The notes under the pieces are model-generated. The model saw nothing but the letters and a program-made list of their open reading frames with translations. It had not been told where the DNA came from and searched no databases. From Cyanobacteria bacterium SZAS-4 (GTDB lineage Bacteria; Cyanobacteriota; Vampirovibrionia; Obscuribacterales; Obscuribacteraceae): DNA of 64,000 nt. The DNA lies in the NCBI GenBank assembly GCA_018266255.1, contig JAFEAT010000019.1:120999-184998 (forward strand), written 5' to 3'. Below, one piece after another: positions 35,696-44,100 of the stretch; the first letter of the stretch is position 1; every line of letters starts with the position of its first letter. The translations under genes were made by a program, and so were the position numbers.

Positions 35696-36922
35696 ATGGA
35701 ATCATTTCAATTTTCTGCCTCAATGGCAAATCTCGTTCAAGCTTCGCGAGAATGGGAAAAAGAGCATCCCAGCGCTACTTTAGCTGCTGAATTTTGTGTT
35801 GCAGCAATAGCGCTTCATGGCACTAGCAAACTGGCAGCAGGGCTCTCAAGCGCAGTAGAGAGCGCCTTCGTCAAGGATGTGGCCGGAGCAGATCTGATCG
35901 GCGCTGTCGACAGAATGGGCGCTGATACGGTGAAATCCAGTCGTTTACTAGCCGGAGAGTCCTCGGCTAGCCCATACCTATCCGACAACCTTCAAAAGCT
36001 TGAGCATAAATTCTCTGGAGATAAAGCATACATCCCGTTTTTGCAGGTCAATGAGTCAGGTGAAAGAGTCGCTCGTTACCTCAAAACCAATGATCAAGCT
36101 GAAATCCATAAGCTTTATTCGCAGGTCAAACCTTCGGTGGTGCGCCTGGATGTCCAAAGACTAAATCAACAAGCGACTTTTCCTGGATCAGGCTTTTTTA
36201 TTGACGAAAACAGAATTGCTACAAACCATCATGTTGTAAAAGGCGCAGCCTCGATTTCCGTAAAGACCTACGACGGACAAATATTCAAAGGGGTCGTCCT
36301 GGGAAGAGATAAGCACGCTGATTTAGCAATCGTGGAAATAGAGAACACCGCTGGCGCCCATTTCCCGAAACTGAAGCTTGGCGCTAGACCAAAACTGGAC
36401 AGCCATCTTTATGCAGTCGGACACCCTTTGGGCGCGAAAGCCGAAGTTATGAGCACCGGTAAAAACGAAAGTTTCGTTCTTAACTTCAACTGGTCTGACA
36501 AGCTCAAGCGAACCCCGGTCACTGTAGCACCTACCGGAGAAAGCAGATGGAGGACCGGACTTCATGTTTTAACGGTTCCCGTTGAACCAGGATCATCTGG
36601 CAGTCCTCTGCTCAACACCCAAGGTGAAGTGGTCGGCATCATCCGCGAGGCTCGGGCTAAAGGAAACATCGCTACAGCTGTCGAACATTTGGCCACATTG
36701 AACCATTCATTGCCAACAACCATTGCCGAAAGGACCGTTCAAAATGTGCAAAGCTATTACTGGGAGCAGGATGGAAGAACGGCTGCACAAGCCCTTTCCA
36801 GCAGGCCTATGACTGGATTTGAGCGGGCAAAGACCTTGATGGGAAGAGATACTTATCCAGCTTTTGAAAAACAAAAGCAGTTCGCGAGAGTAGATCAAAT
36901 AGTCGATGGAAAACGAATCTAA
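35696..36922 (+). CDS. Trypsin-like (S1 family, HtrA-like) serine protease
   Basis: 408 residues. The protease domain (about 140-330) has a complete triad: His179 in ATNHHVVKG, Asp209 in HADLAIVEI and Ser301 in PGSSGSPLLN. No PDZ domain follows. The N-terminal 130 residues are helical, with a hydrophobic stretch LAAEFCVAAIALHG but no clear signal peptide. GGAAG 6 bases before ATG 35696 decides the start over ATG 35654. Same strand and directly behind the 3294-residue gene, so it may process that protein or share its pathway; this is inferred from position only. Confidence 0.85.
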   Translation: MESFQFSASMANLVQASREWEKEHPSATLAAEFCVAAIALHGTSKLAAGLSSAVESAFVKDVAGADLIGAVDRMGADTVKSSRLLAGESSASPYLSDNLQKLEHKFSGDKAYIPFLQVNESGERVARYLKTNDQAEIHKLYSQVKPSVVRLDVQRLNQQATFPGSGFFIDENRIATNHHVVKGAASISVKTYDGQIFKGVVLGRDKHADLAIVEIENTAGAHFPKLKLGARPKLDSHLYAVGHPLGAKAEVMSTGKNESFVLNFNWSDKLKRTPVTVAPTGESRWRTGLHVLTVPVEPGSSGSPLLNTQGEVVGIIREARAKGNIATAVEHLATLNHSLPTTIAERTVQNVQSYYWEQDGRTAAQALSSRPMTGFERAKTLMGRDTYPAFEKQKQFARVDQIVDGKRI

Positions 36923-37005
36923 CGAAAAGACGTTTATGTGGAGCGTAGGCCGCGCCCTAATCCTACAAGGACGGTTTTCCGCTGGCATCACGAGTTTATA
37001 CAGCT

Positions 37006-37788
37006 CTAAACTGTAGGAACAGTCCCGCCATCAACAATGTACTCAACCCCTGTTGAACTGGCGGCAAGAGGAGATATTAGGAAGGCGATGAAATCTGCTA
37101 CTTCTTTGGGTTTTGCCGGACGCCCTATTGGAATGCCGCCTAGGCTCTTCATGATTATCGCCTTGCCACCTTCATAATCTGTGTTGGCGTCTTGTGCAAT
37201 ACGCTCAGCGAAACGTACTGAAGCTTCAGTTTCAACCCATCCTGGAGAGACACGCACCACTCTGATTCCTTTCGGAGAAACTTCTTTTGAGAGGCATTTA
37301 CTGTAAGTCGAAAGAGCTGCTTTTGCTGCAGCATAAGCGGTTGTTGATTCAAGCAGAGGTAATTTGTTTTGAATTGAAGTGACGTGAATGATCACGCCAG
37401 CTCCTGCCGTAATCATTGCGGGTACTAGTGCGCGATCAATTCGAACAGCCGACATCAAATTTAGATTGAGTTCGTCAAACCAGGCAGTGTCATCGAGGGC
37501 AGCAAAGCCGCCAGCTGGGGCATTCGAGCCACCAAGCGAGTTTATGATGTAATCGACTCCACCCAATTGTTTGTTCACGGCATCAATAATAGTGGCACAA
37601 CCTTCCGCTGTAGATAGGTCGCAAGCGACATGGATAACGCCTTCCGGCAAAGTATCGGGCGCAGATCGAGAAGTTGTAATTACTTTTACGCCTTGCTCTA
37701 GAAGAACTTTCACCACTGCCGCGCCGACACCTTTGGTGCCACCAGTGACCAAAGCACGTTGACCAGCGATTTTAAGGTCCAAACTCAT
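37006..37788 (-). CDS. Short-chain dehydrogenase/reductase (SDR), classical type
   Basis: NAD(P)-dependent oxidoreductase of 260 residues. The cofactor motif is TGGTKGVG (15-22), NSLGG replaces NNAG, and the catalytic Ser138, Tyr152 and Lys156 lie in VTSIQNK and AYAAAKAAL; the C-terminus is GVEYIVDGGTVPTV. The substrate is unknown. It is divergent from a broken HxlR-type regulator gene; HxlR proteins often control adjacent oxidoreductases, so this gene may now be deregulated. Confidence 0.9.
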   Translation of the reverse strand: MSLDLKIAGQRALVTGGTKGVGAAVVKVLLEQGVKVITTSRSAPDTLPEGVIHVACDLSTAEGCATIIDAVNKQLGGVDYIINSLGGSNAPAGGFAALDDTAWFDELNLNLMSAVRIDRALVPAMITAGAGVIIHVTSIQNKLPLLESTTAYAAAKAALSTYSKCLSKEVSPKGIRVVRVSPGWVETEASVRFAERIAQDANTDYEGGKAIIMKSLGGIPIGRPAKPKEVADFIAFLISPLAASSTGVEYIVDGGTVPTV

Positions 37789-37885
37789 ATTTTGCCTCCA
37801 GAGTAGATATGTGCCGACTTTGACTTGTCTGCGATTTCGCTATAACGTTAGTAGGATGGCCACTTATCTTCAAGAACCAACTAAA

Positions 37886-37898
37886 AAGTAAGGTACTT
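37886..37898. promoter_or_regulatory. Candidate HxlR-type operator
   Basis: The inverted repeat AAGTA-3-TACTT lies between the divergent SDR and HxlR genes, 11 bases before the HxlR start. HxlR/YodB-type regulators are known to bind similar TACT/AGTA palindromes in front of the genes they control. The symmetry is seen; the function is inferred. Confidence 0.4.
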
Positions 37899-37908
37899 AC
37901 AAAAAAGT

Positions 37909-38241
37909 ATGCGCAAACAATACACTGCAGTTACAGCAGCCACTGATGCGGAAAACGCCTTTAAGTTAGTGGAAGGACGCTGGAAACTTGTGATTCTGTT
38001 CAACCTGTTTGGCGGGCAAGTCAAACGCTTTTCATAACTGCAGCGTGCAATACCGGGCATCTCGCAAAAGATGCTAATTCAGCAGCTTCGGCAGCTAGAA
38101 ATCGATGGTTTGGTTAAAAGAATTGTCCACCATCAGGTTCCACCAAAAGTTGAGTATTGCATGACCGATTGGGGACAAGCTCTGTGCCCAGCCATGGATG
38201 CCTTGTTGCAATGGTCCGAATTGCGTGACGAGTTGGTGTGA
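37909..38241 (+). pseudogene. HxlR-family transcriptional regulator interrupted by an in-frame stop
   Basis: Reading from ATG 37909 gives a 110-residue winged-helix HxlR protein, complete from end to end (FKLVEGRWKLVILFNL, LQRAIPGISQKMLIQQLRQLEIDGLVKR, YCMTDWGQALCP), except that codon 43 is TAA (38035-38037). It sits at the position where the family has glutamate in RFSELQRAIPGIS, so a single GAA-to-TAA change explains it. There is no frameshift and no other damage, so the mutation looks recent, or it is a sequencing error. Truncation after residue 42 would remove the recognition helix. The intact homologue would regulate the divergent SDR gene. Confidence 0.85.
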
Positions 38242-38242
38242 C

Positions 38243-38393
38243 TTGGCGAAATAAATGGCGAACTTTGGCCAATTAAATGGCAGAGCGCAAGTTCTCAAAG
38301 CCCCACGGAGTTTGAATTTGCCAATTAATTGGCCAAGAATTGCCAAATAATCCGGCCAAAAAGTCGGCAAAATAATTCGCCAAATCACATGGA
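38243..38393. repeat. AT-rich inverted and iterated TTGGCCAA-type repeat
   Basis: The segment is built from variants of TTGGCCAA/TTGCCAA/TTCGCCAA separated by AT-rich 6-10-base spacers. The reverse complement of 38243-38282 matches 38319-38358 at about 30 of 40 positions, giving an imperfect long hairpin, and more units continue to 38393. No protein is encoded. It directly follows the broken HxlR gene. It may be a decayed MITE/REP-like element or a multi-site binding region. Confidence 0.6.
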
Positions 38394-38526
38394 CGCTTAA
38401 GACAGCTGTCAATAAAAGAACCGGCGCTTGGGCGCCGAGGCATGCGCAGTCTGCCCGACCGCTGAGGATGACACCCGAGCAATCCGCTCGTGCCGCTCAC
38501 TGGCGCCCGCCGAGTAAGCGTGACGC

Positions 38527-38568
38527 GGAAGATAGAAAACGGTCAGCACAGATATTCTGCACTGACCG
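38527..38568 (-). terminator. Rho-independent terminator of the HTH/zinc-ribbon gene
   Basis: The hairpin CGGTCAG-CA-CAGA-TAT-TCTG-CA-CTGACCG (38540-38568) has a 7-bp outer and 4-bp inner stem. On the minus strand it is followed by TTTTCTATCTT. It lies 55 bases beyond the stop codon at 38624. Confidence 0.75.
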
Positions 38569-38570
38569 CA

Positions 38571-38594
38571 GTTGTTGTTGTTGTTGTTGTTGTT
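38571..38594. repeat. (GTT)8 trinucleotide microsatellite
   Basis: Eight perfect GTT units between the terminator hairpin and the stop codon of the minus-strand gene, so they lie in its 3' untranslated region as (AAC)8. Such runs are prone to length change by slippage. Confidence 0.9.
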
Positions 38595-38623
38595 CAGTTG
38601 TTCAATTCAGACTGGCAGTCGCG

Positions 38624-39802
38624 TTAGTCGTCAGTTGAAGCTGAAGGCGATGGTGCTTTGCCCAGACCTTGTTGTTGCGTTGCGGCTTTGTAGTCCGCAA
38701 GATGACGCCAACCCTGGTGCAAAATCAATTGATACGCGTAAATCTGTTCCAACCAGCGGCGTTCGCCTTCTGGCAGGTCTGGACGCTCCAATCGACGCTT
38801 CAAGCTACCAGTAATCGTTCTGGTTTCTTCAATCGCCTTGCGATAGTTGCGTACCGCAGTTCTTTGCACCGCTGCTGGTGCAACAGTGGCAGCAACTCTT
38901 TGCTGAACTGGTTGTAGCTGCGGAGCGAATTCGCGATTTTCTCTAGGCGCGCGTGGTTCGCGGCTATCGACGCGTTCACGATGCTCTCTTGGTTCGCGAT
39001 CGCGTGGCTCGCGGTCGCCTCTTTCACGTGGTTCACGTGCAGGGCGATCTTCGCGTGGTGCGCGCTCTTCGCGGAGTTGTGGAACAGCATCTGCTTCACC
39101 GGCGGCTGCCTGTGCAGCATTCCCTTTAGCCGCTTGCTGTGCAAGAGGGTGCTGGATGACATTTTTGTGTCGGTCTGAACCACCGCGTCTACGCTCTTTG
39201 CGCTTCGCTCTATAGCAGTCCAAACAATCACGCAGACGTGGGTTCATGTGTTCGAAGACTTTGCCGCAAGTCTGGCAGGTCAGCGAGTGCTTGCTGCGTC
39301 CGTCACCTAGCTCCTCGCCTTCACCTTCGCCGGCTTCAGAATCCTCTGAAGGAGATTCTTGTTCTGCTGCTGGTTCTGACTCGATTTCTGGTTCGATTTT
39401 GGCGACGCGACGAGCAGTCTTGCGCACCTTCGGTGCTTCTTCTTCCTCGTCTTCTTCAATAACGGGAGCTTTCGCTACTTCCTTTTCTTTGGTTGCTTTG
39501 ACAGGCTCCGCCTTCTTCACAGCCTTGGCGCGAGGTTTAGGCTCGGCTTTTTCTTTGGGTTTAGATCTGTTTTCTTCGAGAATCTCCAATACTTTCGGAT
39601 TGGTGAGTCCGTCTTCTTTTAGCTTGCGAATCTCTTTCAGTTCTTCCATCGCTTGATCTGGAAGAACTTTGATGCCGTTTTCATCAGATGTTGTTTCGAT
39701 GTTGAATTCGGTGAGATATCGACGAATAGTGACGCTAGTGACATTCAAGTCCTTAGCAGCTTGGGCAATCTTCGTGCCCTCTACCTTTGGTGTTCGGCTC
39801 AT
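38624..39802 (-). CDS. HTH-domain, zinc-ribbon and Arg/Glu-repeat protein
   Basis: 392 residues with an unusual composition. The N-terminus is a MerR-like helix-turn-helix (GTKIAQAAKDLNVTSVTIRRYL, split across two helices; about 10-60). A Lys/Glu/Ala/Pro-rich linker runs to about 175, and a C-x2-C ... C-x2-C zinc ribbon (CQTCGKVF, DCLDCY) lies at about 178-200. A basic patch (KRKERRRGG) follows, then an Arg/Glu/Asp/Pro repeat (REPRERGD, REPRDREP) at about 245-290 and a helical C-terminus. It resembles an IF-2-like or RNA-binding scaffold in composition. I infer a nucleic-acid-binding, possibly condensate-forming regulator. The family is unknown to me. Confidence 0.7.
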   Translation of the reverse strand: MSRTPKVEGTKIAQAAKDLNVTSVTIRRYLTEFNIETTSDENGIKVLPDQAMEELKEIRKLKEDGLTNPKVLEILEENRSKPKEKAEPKPRAKAVKKAEPVKATKEKEVAKAPVIEEDEEEEAPKVRKTARRVAKIEPEIESEPAAEQESPSEDSEAGEGEGEELGDGRSKHSLTCQTCGKVFEHMNPRLRDCLDCYRAKRKERRRGGSDRHKNVIQHPLAQQAAKGNAAQAAAGEADAVPQLREERAPREDRPAREPRERGDREPRDREPREHRERVDSREPRAPRENREFAPQLQPVQQRVAATVAPAAVQRTAVRNYRKAIEETRTITGSLKRRLERPDLPEGERRWLEQIYAYQLILHQGWRHLADYKAATQQQGLGKAPSPSASTDD

Positions 39803-40083
39803 TAAGTATTTAGTCCTGACTGTATGTGTTGTCTAAATGGTGTCGTTTGCTCGTCGACTTCCGTTGTACAGATTTCAAGTCAGTTCTGAACTGCGCTTGA
39901 CTGCGCCGCAACTATCTGGATGCTCCAGCTTCGTTGTTGGGTGAACTCGAACCTGTATGGAGTGTACGAACCTTAGGAACTTGCCTGAACTGCCTGAACT
40001 GGGCAGTTACGCCTTTGGCTTCAGGACCTCAAGATCCCACTTAAAGTTAAACCATATACTTATAGAGAGCGCCTAGATGTTTA

Positions 40084-41112
40084 TTAAATTTTTGTCATAG
40101 CATTTGGCATCTCGGCCCTCTCATAAGTCGGATGGGGAGCCAGCTGCGCTCCAAACGTGTGTTGAGCGCTTTGGTATGCTTTGCGCAGATGGTTTCTGCT
40201 GACATGTGTGTAAAGTTGGGTGGTTACAACGGACGAGTGACCAAGCAGCTCTTGAACAGAGCGGAGGTCAGCTCCGCCCTCAAGCAAGTGAGTGGCGAAG
40301 CTGTGCCGCAAACTGTGTGGTGACAAATTTTTCTGAATCTTGGCTCGATAAGCAAGCCGTTTGATTGTCTGCCAGACAACCAGTCGGGAAAGCCGATTGC
40401 CTTGCAGGTCGATCAGTAACGGCACTGCTTTCGCATTCAAAACTGCAATTCTTTTTTGTTTGGCGGATTTTCTCGGCTCTGAGAGGTACTGCTTAAGCGC
40501 TTCCATTGCAAGCGAACCGAAAGGAACGATTCTTTCCTTAGACCCTTTTCCGACGCAACGGATATAACCCTGACTCATATTTACGTCTTTCAAATCGAGT
40601 TTGACTAGCTCGGTAACTCGCAATCCGGCGCCATAAAGCAACTCGATAATCAATCGATCGCGCGATTTTTCTGCGACGGCTAACATGCTTGCCACCTCAT
40701 TTGGTGTCAGAACTTGAGGCAAGTGTTTTGCTTTTTGCGGGCTTTGAAATCCTTCGCAAGGGTCGTTGTGTCGCAGTCCTACAGCTCGTTGCCAAACAAA
40801 CCAGCCACGAAGGCTGGCCAGAATTCTCGTTGTTGTGGCTGAACTTTGCCCAGCTGATTTTTGGCTGGAAAGATACTTCGCTATGTCGTGTCTAGTCGGA
40901 TCTTCGTTGCCGTTGAGGAATTTGATGAAAGCAATCAAGTCGGAATGATACGCCGCAACGGTGTTAGGGGATAGACCCCGCTCCTGCTCTATGTGACGCA
41001 CATAGTCGTGTAAAGCGTCCGATAAAGAGATTGACCCTGAATGCGGTGCTGGAGGCACTGCAGCCCTGGAATATTTCGGCATCGAGCGTGGTGGCACGAC
41101 CGACCGTTCCAT
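40084..41112 (-). CDS. Xer-type tyrosine recombinase (XerC/XerD family)
   Basis: 342 residues. The N-terminal SAM-like core-binding domain (about 27-115: HIEQERGLSPNTVAAYHSDL) is followed by the catalytic domain with Arg165 (GAGLRVTELV), Lys189 (GKGSKERIVPFG), His266/Arg269 (SPHSLRHSFATH), His292 (LGHSS) and the nucleophile Tyr301 (LYTHVS): a complete set. Chromosome-dimer resolution at dif is the likely role, since no phage or transposon genes adjoin. The N-terminal 25 residues are extra; ATG 41082 is a possible later start. Whether it is XerC or XerD cannot be told here. Confidence 0.88.
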   Translation of the reverse strand: MERSVVPPRSMPKYSRAAVPPAPHSGSISLSDALHDYVRHIEQERGLSPNTVAAYHSDLIAFIKFLNGNEDPTRHDIAKYLSSQKSAGQSSATTTRILASLRGWFVWQRAVGLRHNDPCEGFQSPQKAKHLPQVLTPNEVASMLAVAEKSRDRLIIELLYGAGLRVTELVKLDLKDVNMSQGYIRCVGKGSKERIVPFGSLAMEALKQYLSEPRKSAKQKRIAVLNAKAVPLLIDLQGNRLSRLVVWQTIKRLAYRAKIQKNLSPHSLRHSFATHLLEGGADLRSVQELLGHSSVVTTQLYTHVSRNHLRKAYQSAQHTFGAQLAPHPTYERAEMPNAMTKI

Positions 41113-41198
41113 TTCTAGAAATTATGAAATTTTAAGCGTGCCAGTATCATACACAAAACCAGTCGTGGTGCAAAGACTTTTTTTCTGAGGTTGTGGCT

Positions 41199-44100
41199 CT
41201 AACCAGGAGTGAGTCCCGGAAGCGGATGTGCGGATGCTTTTGGCTTGCTAGGCAGCCAGTGGAATGACTTCTCGATTGACTGTCCGACTGATTTTGGTTT
41301 ATCGAGCGGCGAATTTATTTTGAAAGCGAATGCTCTTGGTTTATCGGACGCCAGATCACCCAGCACCGGCAGTGATGGCAAATTTTCCAACTGGTGCATA
41401 GTTACTTTGTTCATAATTTTCTGGACGGTGATTGCTTTCGACATTTCACCGAGGGTGCCACTTCCGAATACGCTGGATGTTACGCGCGGAATCTTTCCTG
41501 CTATTTCGATGTCCAGAGTGTTGTGGGTGAGGTTGGCTTTGCCCGCTCCCCACAGTCTCATGTCGTCACCGTTGTATGTCAGTTCATCGACATAGATGAT
41601 GTTTTTGGAGAGCCGGAATTCGCTCACCATGTCTTTGAATTTCCCTGTTCTCACTGGTACTGTGCTTTGCAGCAGGTTGTTTAAATTGAAACCGAATAGG
41701 CCTGAATGCAGCAAATTCGCTTGCGTAATTTTGTTTTGCAGCTGGCTGAATCTGGTCACGATTCCGCTGTGCACAGTGACTACGCCGTTGCCTTTTAAGT
41801 TCGAGAGCGCGTCCTTATAGTCGTTTCCTTCGGTTTCGAATTTGACGTCGGCATCGACTGTGCCACTTAGTTCGCCTGGATGTCCAAACAATTGTTCGCT
41901 TAGTTTGTTCGCCTGAGCTTTTGCAAGTGTTGTTCGCAACGACAGCTTGTGTTCGTTCATATCCAACCATCCGGTTACTGCCATCGCGCCACCGGCGAGG
42001 CTCGCGCGTCCGTTGGTGATGTGGATCTTCGGTTGTCTTACTTGTTGTTCGTCGGCGTCGAGCTTTAACTCGGCTTTGATTTGGTGCACTGGAATCTGTC
42101 CAACTTGCATCTCTGAGAAATCTACTTCTGCTTTTTGGTCGGAGCCGCTTAGTTCTTCCAAATTGACGAATCCGCTCAAATCACGAACGTCGAATGATGG
42201 AACGCTGATCTTGGAAAAGACGACTTTTCCGGTCGCTTTCGGTTGATAGGCAGTGCCGCTGACGTTGAGATTGCCATCGACGGTGCCTCCAACATTTTTG
42301 GCAATCGACGGCTCAAGTAATGCAATCAGGCGTTTCGCTGGCACCGGGTGTGGTGACTTGAGCGAACCGCTCAACGTAGAGCGAGGTAAGTCGAGAACAG
42401 TTTTCGCACTGTCTTTGTAAGCCCATGCGACTGAACCCTCTGCCTGAAGCTGTGAGTCCCCGATGCTCACCTGCGCGCTTGAGACCTTCATAGAGTTAGG
42501 ACTGATTGAAAGCGCACCTTCGACTTTCATAGATTCGTCGAGTGGCTGATGCAACTGTCCCAACGGTGAAGACACAACCAGCCGGTTTGAGGCAACAGAT
42601 GAAATAGAGAAGTTGACTTCGCTGGCTTTCAGATTGCCATTCACCTTGGCTCGCAGAGCAAGCGGTCCCGAGGAGGTAATGGCCAGCTTCCACTTTTGGA
42701 ATTGATCAGTGAACGAGGGAATCAATTCAAGCATCTCTTTCGAATCGATAGATGCGATAAGTTCCGTGCGCAGATTCGGCAATGCACTTTGATAATTCTC
42801 GACTTGTCCATTCAAACTGAAGTGCGAGTTTCTCAGAGCACCACTTAGATCTTGCAAAGTTAGCTGGGTTCCAGATGCCGTCAGCGTGCCTGCAACGTGT
42901 TCGATTGGGAAACGCTGAGCACCAAATTTGGCACCAACGTTGATCAAGCTGAGTACACCGGCAAGACTGGGCTTGTCGTTTTTCATTTCGCAAGTCGCAT
43001 CGCCGTACACTCTTCCGTGCACTTTGCTCAGTTGATATTCTTTCAAGAAGTCCGTATACAGCTTCTTTAGCGGCTTGGGCATGACTGACGAAGCAAGATA
43101 GAAGTCGACATCTGATAAGTCGATACCGGCGGATTTGACCTTGATCGCGCCTCTCACTCTAGCATTGGTTGAGAGCTGTTCTATCGCAAGACTGGTCACC
43201 ACTTTATCGTTGTGAGTAATGAAGCCGACTTCTTGCAGAGTCAGTACGTCGTGGTCGTAAATAATGGTTCCACTTTTCGCTCGCAGCGGTTTAGTCATGC
43301 CCGCGGGTTGATAGCAGAGATCTTCAGGAGTTGTTTTGAAATATAGATTCGGATATGTTCGAGGTCCACTAACTGTCAAAACGAGATCGTGAACACGTCC
43401 ACGCAGCTGGTGTTCGGTGAGAAGCGGAATGTGCACTTTGAGCACCTTGAGCAAAGTGTTCAGCTGGTTCAACTCGAGGTGCGTAGAATGGATTTTTAAA
43501 TTGACTGATGGTGTGCCCCTAATACTTGCTGTTCCACTCAGGTCGAATGTGCCATCACCTATGGTGCCAGCCAATTTATCGATTGTAACCAGGTCGTTGT
43601 TCCACTTCAAATGACCGTTCATATGCTTCGCGGTCAGTGAGCCGTCAGACAGGCTAAACTCAGCATCCTTGAAATCCGCAGTGCCGCTGGTATTGTGTCC
43701 ACCATTCTTCAGCTTCTCGAAGACGCCGTTGACATCGACCAATCCATCGAGATTGAGCTTTTGCTTCGGTGTCATGAAAACGAGACGAGCAAGTTCATTC
43801 ATCGCCATTTTTGATTGATATAGTGCCTGGTCAGCTTTCGCCAGTGACAAATCATCTGTGTGGAAGAAGAATTTCCCTTCGTCGGTTTTCAGATCCGCGG
43901 AGCCTTCCGTTTTGATGATCCCGCCTGCGACGGGGATTATGCCCTCGGTGATATCGACACGTTCGTCTGGTATCAGCTTGATTTCGCCTTTTACTTGCGA
44001 GGTTTTACTCAATCCCAGTAAACACAACGCGGGTGCTAGTTGTTTTGGCAAACGGGTGATGAACTCTTCGACTGGTAAACCTTCAGACTTCACGTCTGTG

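Noticed and set aside
38571..38594. (GTT)8 as part of a CRISPR-like array
   Set aside because: Three-base units without spacers; it is a simple microsatellite. No CRISPR array or cas gene was seen anywhere in the window.
39238..39656. Long Ser-rich plus-strand frame opposite the HTH/zinc-ribbon gene
   Set aside because: It is the mirror of the Glu/Lys-rich coding region on the other strand, a common artefact of biased composition.
40084..41112. Xer recombinase as the integrase of a mobile element
   Set aside because: No tRNA, attachment repeat, excisionase or cargo genes are next to it, so the housekeeping Xer role is simpler.
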